Assembly: GCA_037952775.1 (NCBI GenBank)
Contig: JBANAY010000003.1
Coordinates: 26,226,001 to 26,290,000, forward strand
Length of the DNA stretch: 64,000 bases
Direction of reading: 5' to 3'
Origin: Clonostachys chloroleuca
Lineage: Eukaryota; Ascomycota; Sordariomycetes; Hypocreales; Bionectriaceae
This document shows positions 44,047-56,100 of this stretch, in pieces. The position numbers were made by a program, and so were the translations under genes. The notes under the pieces were generated by a model that saw only the letters and a program-made list of their open reading frames with translations, was not told the origin of the DNA and made no database searches. Position 1 is the stretch's first letter; each line of letters starts with the position of its first letter.

Positions 44047-46887
44047 CTAGCCATCAAACCCCTCCTCCTCATCATTGTCCCCTATATTGATCTTTTGCCT
44101 CCCTCTACCAACTAGCTGTTGCAGGGCCATTTTATTGACTTGCCCCCCTACTTTACGCTGCATCTTCTCGATCTCCTCCTCAGCATCGAGGGCTTCTGCC
44201 TCTGCAAAGTCAAGCACCAGCTTGCGGCCGAGAAGGTGGGTATCCCTCAACGAATTTAGTGCATTTTCAGCTTCTCGAGGTGTGACGAAATCGGCAAAGG
44301 CAAACCCCCTTGAAGTATAGTCCGCTTTCTTTGGAACGCGGACAGATCTGAGCTGACCGTAAGTACCGAATAGCGCCCGAATATCCTTCCTGGTAGCTTG
44401 AAAGGGTAAGTTCTTGATGATGATCTTCGTTCTTTGACCTGCCGCCTTCTTGGCCTTGTCATCCCGCTTCCGCTCTTCTGCAGCGTCAAGGCCTCGATGG
44501 GACGCCTTAACGCCAAGAGTGTGGCCGTCTAGTACATAACCGTCCATAACTTTAAGAGCATCTTGAGCTTGACTCTTATTAAGGAACTCCACAAAGCCAA
44601 AGCCCATACTTAGCACTTGACCAGGCTTCTGCGGGTCCGTCTTGGTCTTGACCCTGGCTGACACAAATCCGTCGAGAGACTCAAAAGCCTCCGCCAGTCT
44701 ACTCGTTGTCGTGTCGAAGTTCAAGTTGCGCACAAACAGGGATGTGGTCTCCACCACATCGTCCGTTGTATCACCGCGTGACAGCAGGTCATCAACGTTA
44801 GGCTTTTGGTGGCCAACAGGCCGATCGCTCACCTGTGGAGTTAGCTCCGTCACGTCGCCACGGAAGAGATCCTTAGGCGCCTTTTCCAAAAACAGCACGC
44901 TGTCCTTGATACGGCGATAAGCCAGCTTCCCGAAGGCCGCTTTTGCGTGATTGGCTTTGGTGAATTGTATTATGGCAATAGTTCCACTAGGAGGCATCAA
45001 AACTTTCAGAACTGGGCCGTGCTCCTCGAACAAGCTTCGAAGTTCTTCCATGGTGGTACCGTATGGGAAATTCTTTACCAGAATGGCAGTGTCTCCTCGC
45101 TTCTGTGACTTGAAGGCACCAAGATCCACACCATTAGCAACGAAGTAAGCTTTTGTCTCTTGAATGACAGTCGTCTCGGCAATAGCCTGCTTGACACCGG
45201 CATCCGCTGATGTAGGGTCAAGCAGCTCGGATTTTGAAACACCCAAGCGGCTAGCAACTGATGCATTGACGGCATCTTGGCTCATGAATAGCGAATTCCA
45301 GTTGAATGTGCTAGACGATGCCTCTGCCTTTTTCCGAATCATGTTCTGCTTCTTCAAGGGCAGCTTTGAAATTTCCCATTCATTTAGGCCGGCGTCTCGT
45401 TTGGCATCAGCTGGAATGATGTGAATGAGGCGCCCCTGAAACGTTGACCCATCCATTGCCTGGAATGCTTCGACCGCGTGTGACGACTCCACGAAAAGTA
45501 CCAAGGCAAATCCCTTGCTGGAGCCTGCTTTGCTCACCGGTATGTGTACCTGGGGCCAATTAGCAATCATAATACTGCGACGTGTATCAATTACATTGTG
45601 AGTGAATGAAGAAGCAGTTCAGACAGTCGAAGCATCTACTAAAATATTCGCCCAGGTTCACATCATACACCGAAGTGTAAGTTGTCCCTATCTTGGGGTT
45701 CATCATGTAGCTTATCTCTCAAGATGGAGAGAATTCGTGTGGGGGAGGTTGCGCTACTGGCAAAGGAAATTAATCAACATACCTCTTGTATAGGTCCAAA
45801 TTGTTCAAAGCACTCGCGGATTTCATCTTCGGAAGACCCGTAAGGGAGATTGCGAATAAAGAGCCGAGATGTGCGGCGAATTGACTCCACGACATCCTCT
45901 TTCTTCTGCTCACTCTCATCTGCCTTCTTTGCCACCTCATCTCCGGCATCAGGTGTTTCAACCTGTGACTGAGCTGGCTTGGGCTCATGATGGGTCCCAG
46001 GCTGTGGCGGGCTATCCTTGGCATGGCTGGGTATAGATGAGTCCAGGTCATCAGGATCCACCAAGTCCAAAAGTCGGTTCGTTCTTGACCTTAGCCAGTC
46101 GTCATCTGTTTCTCCAGGGACAGGAGGAGCCGCTGCCTCAGTAGGTGGCAACTCTTCTGACTCAGGAGGGGGATCTGCATGGGGTGTTTGTGTGTCTGAA
46201 TGGGCCTCCTGTTTTTTCAACAGATTGCGATTACCATCTGGCTGATTCGCATTGCGATCCATTTCGGGATTCGCTATGTTGCGTTTCTTCTTGTCCTTGG
46301 CTGACGGAATCTCCTCGTATTCATCATCACTCTCGCCCTCGGGGATAGGAACATCAGGTTTGGACAAACTAGCCTCTCCAACAAAGTTGGTGGCATCTGC
46401 CATTGGGTCCTCCTTGCTCTTGCCCATGACTTGAAGAAATTCTCGAAGCTTGGGGTCGACAGTCTCCTGCTCACCTCGCTTTTGCTTCTTCGAACTTGAA
46501 TCAGCAACAATGTTACTCTCGGGAGCCTTGCGTTTTGCCGACTGGCCATCAAATCGCACTGAGCCCTGTGATTTGTGTAGAGCTGGGTCTGAGATCTAGC
46601 ATTCCATCAGTATCCTGTTGATGAGCCGAGACAACCGCGGGACTTACTGGTCTGGCGGATTCGACCGATATCTTAGACATGCGGACATAAGACCTGTTGA
46701 AGTACTTAATAGCCTTGGAGGCTACCTCGGGCGTCTTGTAGCCTACATAGCCAATCCGACGTTGGGGGATAAGCTTGACATCAGTGATTTCACGGTTGCC
46801 GGCCGAAAAGTGTTTGCGGAACTCGGCCTCGGTGATACTAGGAGGAAGTCCCTTGACGAATATTCTTGAAGACGTCATGTTGGCCAT
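44047..46887 (-). CDS. mrd1: Mrd1, multi-RRM pre-rRNA processing factor
   Basis: Three exons (46887-46648, 46595-45783, 45549-44047) with introns of 52 and 233 bp encode 851 residues. Five RNA-recognition motifs are visible: RRM1 at the N-terminus (SRIFVKGLPPSITEAEFRKH), RRM2 about 322-410 across the second junction (RLFIRNLPYGSSEDEIRECF, then IPVSKAGSSKGFALVLF), RRM3 about 504-580 (AILVKNFPYGTT), RRM4 about 620-705 (LFVRNLNFDTT) and RRM5 about 725-800 (IIIKNLPFQATRKDIRALF). A long acidic, disordered linker follows RRM1. Mrd1 binds U3 snoRNA and pre-rRNA in the small-subunit processome for 18S maturation, the same process as Rok1 in this window. An ATG at 46878 (MTSSRIFVKG) is an alternative start. 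The protein ends with an acidic tail. Confidence 0.94.
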
Positions 46888-49385
46888 GTTTGAGGGTGTC
46901 CCGTGAGTGGTGGTGGACAATGAAGGTACACACGCGCACTCATGGTGCCCTTTTATGTTTGGATGGGAGGCTGGCAGAAAAAAAATTATTGTCAAGCGTG
47001 GACTTTATCGCATGTGGGACCAGTTGGATAAGCAACACACCCCTGTCCACATCCGTTACTCAGGTATGCCCTGTTCCAGTTTAGCCTTGAGCATAACCTA
47101 CCCTATAGGTCATAGTTTGGGTTGTGAAGATGAACGTTGTCACTTCTGATATCGCAATCTCATATAGACTAATGAGAATATTAAGAATTAACCAAGTTTT
47201 TGCACTGCTTCTCTCGCGAGTTTACGATTAAACTCTCCCAGAGTTGAGGAGTCAAATCAACTTGTTGAGTATGAGATGCGACTCTCATGTCAACTCAATT
47301 ATCACCACTTGTTCCATGCCTGGTTGTTTCTGAGCTGAATCTCCAACCCAAATGGTTATCTACCAAAAATCAAGCAAGTATATAAGATTGCCAAGATGAT
47401 TTTATTCATACCAATGTTTTGTAATTTGGGACTGATTTTTTCCAGTATCATCATGCCTTGAAAATGCATTCTGTAGGAATTGTTTACTTCAAGGATACAG
47501 GCCTTGCAACAATATGCAACCAAGAAAAAAGGTCAAGTTTATGCTTATCTCATACAATTTCAACTACTGACCAGTATTAGGAGAATGACTGGTACGGGTT
47601 GCTTGCAGTGAGCCGGAGCTGGCTGAGGAGCTGACTAAGGAGCAGGCTGAGGCTGAGGAGGCGGCTGAGGAGGAGGAGCGCAGGTAGAATCAGGGGAGGC
47701 GTGAAACAGGTAACCCGAGCTCAAGTTTCACTCATAGGAGGAGATTCAACTACGAAGATGGTTGGGATTTGATAGACCTCCCGGAAATCCATTGTCTCTG
47801 TAATTTTATGTATAAAGCCAAGTCTACCCAAACAATTCCGCGGATGAAATCCAACGACCGCACTTAGACTTAGACCCCTTCTATCTGACTATGTAAGACT
47901 GGGAGCCTCAGCTTAATCCAACAACCACCCAGTGTTATTTAAATTTCTCAGTTTACTATGGTTGTGCTATGATTAGGGACCAATTTTGTGTAACTGCGCT
48001 GTAGAGGTAGCAGTTCTGAGTCATGGCGATGTTTGAACGAGGGTTATTGTTCCACGACAAACAAAGAATTGTTAACCAACTCAGGCACATATGTCAGACA
48101 GGAGCGTTGTTCGAGATATATTCAACAAGGATACATTTCCCAAAGGGTTCTTACGTAGGTAGTTTCCATTGAGAAGTGTATAATTCATCGAAGCGTATCC
48201 CTGTCCTACGAAGGACACAGTCGTGATTCATCAGAGGAAACTCCTCAGGATCACGATCAGCTTGCTTCTCTGGCCGCGAAAATCCTAGTTGGCGCCTGGC
48301 GTAATTGAATGATTCTACTATGCCGACATTCTGTGTAGCAAAAACTAAATTCTTCGTGGTAGATTGCTACTATAGAGTAGTCTGGCAATAGGGTAGGTTC
48401 AGCTGGAGGGGAATGGATTCAACGTTTGTTGATAAGGAGGGCTTCAACGATATGGTTCAATAACCGTTCGTCAACGGAGCAGAAACTTAAAAAAAGAAAG
48501 TAACTTTGGCATGAAAGTGCAAGTCGTTCATGAGAGAACCTGAAGCTCCAAGTAGAGGCAGAGATGCAATTTGAATATCCAGCAAGAGTGAAGACCAGGA
48601 TTAAGTTGTGCAACACAACCCCAATATCAATATCACTGCAATCCACATTAGAAGCCTCCCAGCGCACTCAATTAAAGCTTAAATGGGCCAGGGACTCCCG
48701 AGCATTCAATAAAATGGGCCGACTGGCAGTAACACGTCACATTGCCGTGCGTGAGTACCACTTCGTATAAGAATAGCCCAGCGGTTTGCTTTCAACATAT
48801 AAAAGTGGGTTACGTTTCAACACAACCGGTGCATACAGAATCATATTGCGCAAGAATATATGTTGCAACGAGACTTGTTAGTGTTGATACCAAGAAGCAC
48901 TAAATCGTGCAGTAGGACGTGGGAAAGAGCTCCTGGGTTAGGTTGGAGCCTGGGGTTGGCTTGTGCGGCGTGCCCCAGAGCGGATCCTAGCCCGGCTCCA
49001 CATCAAGCTCTGCCACTGCACTGACACGGCCTTTAAACCCTGCAGCCGCCGTGACGCCTAGGATATCACAACACGCGACGAGAATCTCGACTCGATTGAC
49101 CCTTTAGTCATTGGCGCACACTCCAACGTCGTCGCATTACATCCAAACCCTCGCCGTATACTCTCTACCCAGACACTTTCCACACAGGTCACCTTGGGAA
49201 ACTCTACCGGTGCGTCACCGACGAGCTCTCGGAAAGCTTCCAAATAGGGGGACGCCTTTCCTCTAGGCTTGGGCTTGATGAAGAGCTTCCGCGCCCTGCT
49301 TCGCACGACATCTACTGACATCTACCTGGCGCAGAATCACGCTCTCTTACTTTATCATCCCTACCGAATCCGAGAAACAATAACC
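46888..49385. other. 2.5 kb A/T-rich spacer between divergent mrd1 and LC8
   Basis: The stretch 47150-48800 is clearly A/T-richer than its surroundings. A short GC-rich Glu/Ala-coding patch interrupts it at 47610-47687. An 87-codon minus-strand frame at 49058-49321 overlaps the LC8 leader and shows no domain. No intact gene is supported. Confidence 0.45.
47610..47687 (+). repeat. GCTGAG-type low-complexity tract, coding-like
   Basis: In one frame the 78 bases read as a Glu/Ala-rich run (AEELTKEQAEAEEAAEEEER) and end in TAG; a TTGCTTGCAG just before resembles a splice acceptor. It may be a relic of a coiled-coil C-terminal exon, or simple repeat. Confidence 0.3.
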
Positions 49386-50162
49386 ATGAGCGATCTCAAG
49401 ACCGAGAGCCCCGCCCCGCGGGAGAAGCTTGAAGGTGGGATACAGAACTCCCCACATTGAAAACAAACCATTGGGAATTATTCTTGGCAGGTGTTGACAA
49501 TCTTTCTGTGCAGCTCAGATCAAGTCTGCCGATATGGTACGGGAAAAGCCCCCTCGCTCATGAGCGTCAGGAACCATGACTAACCGCAGCAGACCGAGGA
49601 TATGCAGCAGGAGACTATTGAAGTTGGTATGTTGTTGTTGCCACTGCGGCAGCCAGGCCTGTTCCGCGCGAATGGCACGTCTGACATGAAGCGATATAGC
49701 TCAAGAGGCCATGACGAAGTTCACCATTGAAAAGGTTCGAATCCCGCCTTCTTACTCCCAGCGCCAGGGACGTGCTTTTTGCTGACCACCCACGCAGGAC
49801 ATTGCGCAGCACATCAAACGAACCGTCGGTCAATCCCCGGACCCTTTTATCTCGTGACACGAGGAGAGCTGACATTGTTGTGTGGGGGATAACAGTTTGA
49901 CGAGCGAAAGGGCCCAACCTGGCACTGTATCGTTGGGCGAAATTTCGGAAGTTTTGTAACGCACGGTATGTGATAACGGCACACTACAGCCGCCTGGACT
50001 TGTGCATTCCTTCTGGATGGAACAAGTTACAAATCTGGGCGCCGTTTTCTTCGGACATGTGTTTGAGAGGCGACCAGGGCTAATTGATCATTTACAGAGA
50101 CCAAGCACTTCATCTACTTCTACCTCGGACACTGCGCGATCCTACTATTCAAGACACAATAA
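49386..50162 (+). CDS. Dynein light chain LC8 (Dyn2/NudG type)
   Basis: Seven exons give 100 residues: 49386-49434, 49514-49536, 49593-49626, 49700-49734, 49798-49824, 49896-49965 and 50098-50162. The product begins MSDLKTESPAPREKLEAQI and contains SADMTEDMQQETIEVAQEAM, FTIEKDIAQHIKRTFDERKG, PTWHCIVGRNFGSFVTHET and KHFIYFYLGHCAILLFKTQ, a complete LC8 hub protein. LC8 homodimers bind TQT-type peptides in the dynein intermediate chain and many other partners; in filamentous fungi it supports nuclear migration. Exon phases all agree and every intron is GT-AG, although the donor after KRT (GTCGGT) is weak. The gene is easy to miss because no exon exceeds 70 nt. Confidence 0.93.
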
Positions 50163-50163
50163 A
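50158..50163 (+). terminator. AATAAA overlapping the LC8 stop codon
   Basis: The LC8 stop TAA (50160-50162) lies inside an AATAAA hexamer. It could act as, or only resemble, a polyadenylation signal; a cut 10-30 nt further on would leave almost no 3' UTR. Confidence 0.25.
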
Positions 50164-53100
50164 AACAAGGCGCATTTGGGTTTTTGTTGTCTTTTCCTTT
50201 TCATCCACCTCCCCCTCCTTCGACAACCGAGGATTCTCATTGATAAGACGAGGTTGTCAAGCTTAGCTTGTATAATAAGGAGTAGCTTGCGAGCCTTGAG
50301 GAACTTCGAATAAAAACATTTCAAAATTCCATCATAAAATAAAGTTGACATTCAGCCATGATCCCTAGTCTCATATAAGAGGACTTGTAGAAGCAAGGGA
50401 GATTCGTCGTTGGCGGGGAGTACGCCGTTGTGCATGGCTGGTTTCCTTCGTGGCACATAAATTCCGGGGTAGCAACCAAGGTTCTCACGAGGCTCTCCGC
50501 CCCAAAGGCCATTCATCACTACATGCAAGAGATATTTTATTTGTTACATATTGACAGGATTAAAGCTATGTTGTTTTCCTCCCCGGTGCTGCAGGGTAAC
50601 CCATGAGGCTCTCGATCTCGATGGGCGATCGGATGAGCATGTCTCACATATTCGCTGTTCCTGAGACAAAACCATCTTATTGAGCCCACACCACTTTCGG
50701 CCAGCAATGGTCTGCCGTGGCTCCGCAGGGGATTCTGTTCCGACTGGCAGTAGTTTGCGGCCCCCTCGGCAAACTTATCTATGATCAGTGACTAGCGAGA
50801 CATATGGGGAGGAAGACAAGGTGAGCCAGTTAGAGCAAGCGCCTTCAGCACACGACAGCAGCTAGCCTCACATGAGAGGGACCCAATGAGACATATATCG
50901 TCTCGTCACAAGATCACAGAGAAGTCTGGTTGCAGCGGGTATCAAAAGCTACATGGCAACAAGGTAACATGACTACAGAGCAAGTTTTGAAAACCGCGAG
51001 ATCGGGATCGAGGTCTAGAGTGATTTCAATTTCACGTTTTTAGGATGGGCATATAGTGCCAGGTTACCAGGCCATCGCGCCAGTAGCCAGCCCTTGATTT
51101 CCAAGCCGGTCAGAGTCTTTTGCTGGATTGGGACATCACACACGCAGAGCGAGCTGAGAAATGGAGACCCCGCTTCATCGTGGGCAGGATGCGAGTGGGC
51201 ACACCAAGACAAGACTGACGACTGCCCGATACATGCAGCGTTGTGGCGTGCGCATAAGTAGGCAGGCAATAAAGAGCGAAAAGGGCCGGTGGCCGGCTAG
51301 ACGTGAGCAGCTAGCGCCTCCTTTGGGGATGGCTTTCCAATGCTCGTTCTAGCGGGTGTTGGATAGAGTCGGTCCAGACGAGGTGAGCCGTCTTAGCACG
51401 TCTAACTTAAAGGCCGCTTGTCGTGGAACTGCACGTAGAATCGAACTGGGGAGAGGGAGGCTTGGTGGTGGGCGGGGGCTTCGAGCATGATTGGGTTCAT
51501 TCCGCATTCTGCTGTGGGGAGCGAAGGCAGGTCTACGTAGGTGGTGGTGTCCAGGCCGTAGGTACATGCCGTCCTGCTGCTGTCTGTGCTATCGTGCAGC
51601 GCATGCACCATGCATTTCTGCACCGCAGATACCCCCCATACTTATGTACACGCCCAGGGCACATACCTGCATGCATGCACCACCCTCTTCAGCATCGGCA
51701 CGGCCAAATTCGGAGGCTCGGAATCTGGCTGACCATTGGAGGAAAAGGGGAAGTCAATATCCTGCGAGGAGGAATCCCTCAATGAGATGGGATGGAGCTT
51801 CGCGAAGCACCGTTATTTTTTTTAATTATACTATCCAAGTTGTGGAGAAATTGGCAGTCGAAGAAGCAACGGCCCCCTGGCTAATAGTCGACGAAAACAA
51901 TCCAGGTCAACCTGGAGGGGAGCATGGACCGAAGAGGAAGATTGACTTGGTGCAGGGGCTAATTGGCACCATGCTCTTGCTCATTGTGTCTGGCCATCTT
52001 AGCCTGGTGACGACGAAGGTTAATCGACCTAGGAGACCAATAGATCAGGCACTAGTGTACATGTGGATGGATTGGAGGTTGGGGGAGGCGAAGGGCGGAG
52101 GAATATCTGGAGGTTTGCCCTGCAGAACAGACGAAGCAGCTTGTAGGTTAGGTATATCCGCCTAGTAGGAAGCCTGCAGGGTAGGTAGGGGGCCGAATAG
52201 AGCGAGAAGAGGTGTGTGTGGTGCCGGAACGCTAAGAATGGGTCCGCCAGTCTCTTTAGCGCCAATGGAGCACGGGTAAAGGACGCTTCTTATTAATCAT
52301 TGAGAGACATGCCGTTCCTGGCAGATTTGAGGAGCTTGATGAATGAACAACACATCGGAATTCCACGACGAGCGGGGAGTCGGCAGAAAAAAGAAAGAAA
52401 GAAAGGTGTAATAAAAACAGCACACCTCGACCAGGTGGAAGGTTGAGACTCCGCATCCGATGCAGTTATCGGCGCATTATATCCTTCTGTTGTCTTTGAC
52501 CCCAAATGCTCTACCAATGCGAGGCCCTCAAGGGTAGCCAGTTCCTCGGGTATCCATCGGCCATCTGGCTGGTGGGAGAAGAGAGGAGGGTGGGCAGGCG
52601 AAAACGGGGTGGAGTGACGGTGCATGTACCATGCCCGATTTGCATGACTTGCAGCGGGCCTAGCCGTGAGGACGAACGTAGCTATGGAAAACACAGCAGA
52701 GGCACGCTCGCCGGACGTGGTATGAGAGGAAGGTGGTGAACCCCATATGCACCACCTGCCTGTTTCTTCCTCAAAAGGACCTATGGCCCAATCAATAACC
52801 GACGGCTGCTACGGCTGTTTACCTTCTATGGACCCAACCGGCCGCCATGCTGTCTCGCCTATGCTGCTAGTTTTAGGGCCTCACCTCGGCGAGAGCAGCA
52901 TGCACTAGCTATGCTTGCCGGAGGGTGTCTGGTGAGAGCGAGTGTGGAGAGAGCGGCCGATGAGGCATGCTGGGGTTGTCCCTCCACGGTTTGGGGTGTC
53001 AATTTTCATCCCGCCCACTTCGCTACCCTAGATGCCGCCCCAACACCACATCTTCGACTCCCCGGCTGTAATTTTTGGTTTGGTCTCGAGAAGGGGTTGA

Positions 53101-56100
53101 GCGACCAGGCTTTGTTGTTGTTCCGTATTTGTTCCGAAATTGTTATTCGTTGTTCTTTATGCTGGCGATAATGTATGTCCGTCCTTCGCTCTGTTGTGTC
53201 ATTTTTCATGCCGCCTACTTGTATAGACGCAAACGCATCGTATCTACACACCACACCGTAACACGCAGCATGGCTGGTCCGAGATCCGGCCCCTCTGAAC
53301 GAGTTGTACCACTTATGTGCTTCCACCACGTCATTGCTAGGCTTGAGTACCACCCGCCCATCCGGAACCTGCCTGCCAACCAAAGAACTACATGGAAGCA
53401 TCTGTGGAACAATCCGAACACTCTGCTGACCGACTGGAAAAACACTGCTGGTAATCCTGGTATATACAACAGTCGGCTGTTAGGTTCAAAGTATCCGACA
53501 GTGCGTTAACCGCGGGAGGCAAGGCTAGCCCAAGTTTGACCAGGCACCATCCTAGGCGGACATGCTAGGGCGACAACGACTCAGTCTCCGACAAAGTCTC
53601 ACGCGACATCTTGCTAGTCACCCGGCGAGTTCCAGGCGCCGCGGAAAACAGGTAAAAAATGCACCTTGTCACCCAACCCCTGCCCAAACAAAGAGGAAGA
53701 CTGCACAAATTCGCCAAAGTACAATTCATGTCAAAAGCACGTCGCAGAGGTTCCATTGATCAAGCATAAGGCATTCACCCTGCTGCGGCCTGCTTCAGGA
53801 CGGATTGTGCTGGACATTACATTCATTCCATTCGTGTTACATTAGCCGCTAGCCTCCTGGGCAAGGCGGACCCCAAATTCCCCTAAGCCCTGCACCTCAA
53901 ATCGTGGAAACCTAGAATATCGCCCGAGTACCTCGACATGCTGCCGCCATAGTATGGGCTAAACCAGGTCTGTCGAGAAACTCTGTGTTTTTTTTTTTTT
54001 TGCGATGTGCTTCGATTTGCAGTGACGGCCAACACCCCGGGTCTAAGACAGCAGAAATATATACATGGTGCGTTCCTGGGGAGAAACAAACCTTAACCCG
54101 AAGTAGCGAGACAACTCGTCATGGAGTAAGTGCACCCAGTATCAACCACCGAATCTGCGATATCCGGCCGCCTTATCTCACCAGCAAGGCGTGCATGGAA
54201 AAAAGAGACACAAATTCTACACCGCGCAGCAAGTCGCCCGGCTCTCATCCCAAAGGCACGTCTCGCCCATAGCGAGACACAGAGATCACACACGCCGCCT
54301 TTTACCTCCACCACTACAGAATAAGGTGGGACTTTTGTCACGGGGTCACCGATCTTATCGGTCTGAGATGGAACAGTTGTGTGTCGGTAGTGTTTGAATA
54401 CCATAAGCACGGCATCTTACACCCATCACGCGTTTGCCTCCAGCCCGCAAACTCCATAAGCCCAGATGCTCAACGCGGTGCGAAAGGCGGCTTCTCGATA
54501 TTTGGAGGGATCTCCTCTCATGTCCAGTGTGCTACTGATGTAGGGATAGTAGTGGCTGATCAATCTGACTGGCGGGGATAGCCGGCCGACCCTTGAACAT
54601 TTAGGTGAACTATTTCTGTCGTGGACCAGGTAGTCGTCCCAAACGGGCACTTGCGCTGGCGGTCTACAGCGCGCTCTACAAATAGTTTGAGATGCAAATG
54701 AAGGCACAATAGTATAACAGGAGGCATTGCCCCTCGCACGAGCCCCCAGCATGGGAGTTTGGGGCCTTAAGTAACGCCGGCGAGGCTGCACAGGCAGTTG
54801 GAGAGAGGCGGTGTTTCGCTGGAGCCTTTTTTAGGATGTTCAGGAACCAACGAGTCGAAGCCCACCCCCTCGATCTGTCTCCCATGCAGCAGTGCCGACC
54901 ACAGAACCCAGCCCAGCCCAGGACGAGGGAGGCAGACGGCCATGTGATGCGGTAGACTGGCCGGAGTCTAAAACAGACCAATCAAACACCCCTGGCGGAT
55001 GCTTAGGTAACCAGTGCACGGCATGTAGGTACCTGAGAGCGAGAGCCAGGGTTGGGAGCCGCTAAAATTACCAGTACTGTAGGGGTTGGAGATGGTTTCC
55101 ATTCTCCCAGGTTTTGCCCGTCGCGGGCGCATGACTGCAATAAATGCCCGCGATGGAGGAGAATTGATTAGACGGCGTCCCCTCCTCTTACCGTTGTATT
55201 CCATAGTACTTTTTCCTTTCCCTCTCCCCCCTCCAACCTCGGGCAGGGGGTCAGAAAAGTCGGGTCTAACGTGGCCATGTCCATGACAACTGACCGTATG
55301 TGCCAAGCAAGCCTGGCGCACACCCCTCCTTCTTTCGGAGCGGGTGGTCCAATTGGCCTGGAATTTCTGGTGTCTACGACTGGGACTGGGGCCGTCCAAC
55401 CAAGCTCATGGTGTGATCTGCCATGTGTCCCTGGCAGGAAATAGCAAATGGGTAGATGCGAGTCAAGAATGCCTGCTGGATGGCATATAGCGATGTCAGA
55501 GCAACCTTGCCTCCATGTGAGGGTAAGACGTCTAAAAGCCTCCAAGAGATGTCAGGCTCGAGGAGAAGAACTGGGGCATCTCCCGCGGATTGGATTTAGA
55601 GATTTGGGCGGCGCCTGGCAACACCGCGCTCCCTGCCTACTTACTTACCTTACCTGTAGGGCGTGGGGGGGCGTGAAGGTGGAGGTGATATCAGCCATTC
55701 AGACACAGAGGTGCATGCAGCTACCTTAGGGACCTGCTTGTTTGCTTTGTTGACCCAAGGGGAAACGTTACGGAGCCTTCTGGGCTGCTGCCAGCAATAG
55801 GCCAGTGGGAAATGGGAAGGGAATGCTGAACTGCCAGACCCGCAGAAACACAGATCCATGGATCCATGGATGGCTTCTGCCGCGACACGGCGCCGATCAA
55901 CGAGGGAGCGAGGGAGCGAGTGCTATGAATACCTACACACGTACCTGGGCCGGGTAGCTCAACCATGGGAGCCAGGTGTCGGGCTAAAAGGGTGCGCATA
56001 GCCCAGCGAATACGTCGCAATTCCTCCATGAACCTGATCCTGTCGGTCGGCCATGCAATGCCATGTAGTCGCTCTTCACAGCGCGATGCTCCGGCCAGTG

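Noticed and set aside
49058..49321. 87-codon minus-strand frame upstream of LC8
   Set aside because: No recognisable domain and it covers the probable LC8 leader.
49697..49744. tRNA-like A box (TAGCTCAAGAGG) and B box (GGTTCGAATCC) inside the LC8 gene
   Set aside because: Both fit RNA polymerase III box consensus, but they are only 37 nt apart start to start (about 44 or more needed), no acceptor or T stem forms, and they overlap an LC8 exon and its splice donor.
51431..51445. B-box-like GTTCGATTC on the minus strand
   Set aside because: Flanking bases cannot form a T stem and no A box is at the right distance.
51491..52165. 224-codon plus-strand frame in the gene-poor block
   Set aside because: Cys/Trp/Arg-heavy composition, no domain, and overlapping frames of similar length on both strands suggest chance.
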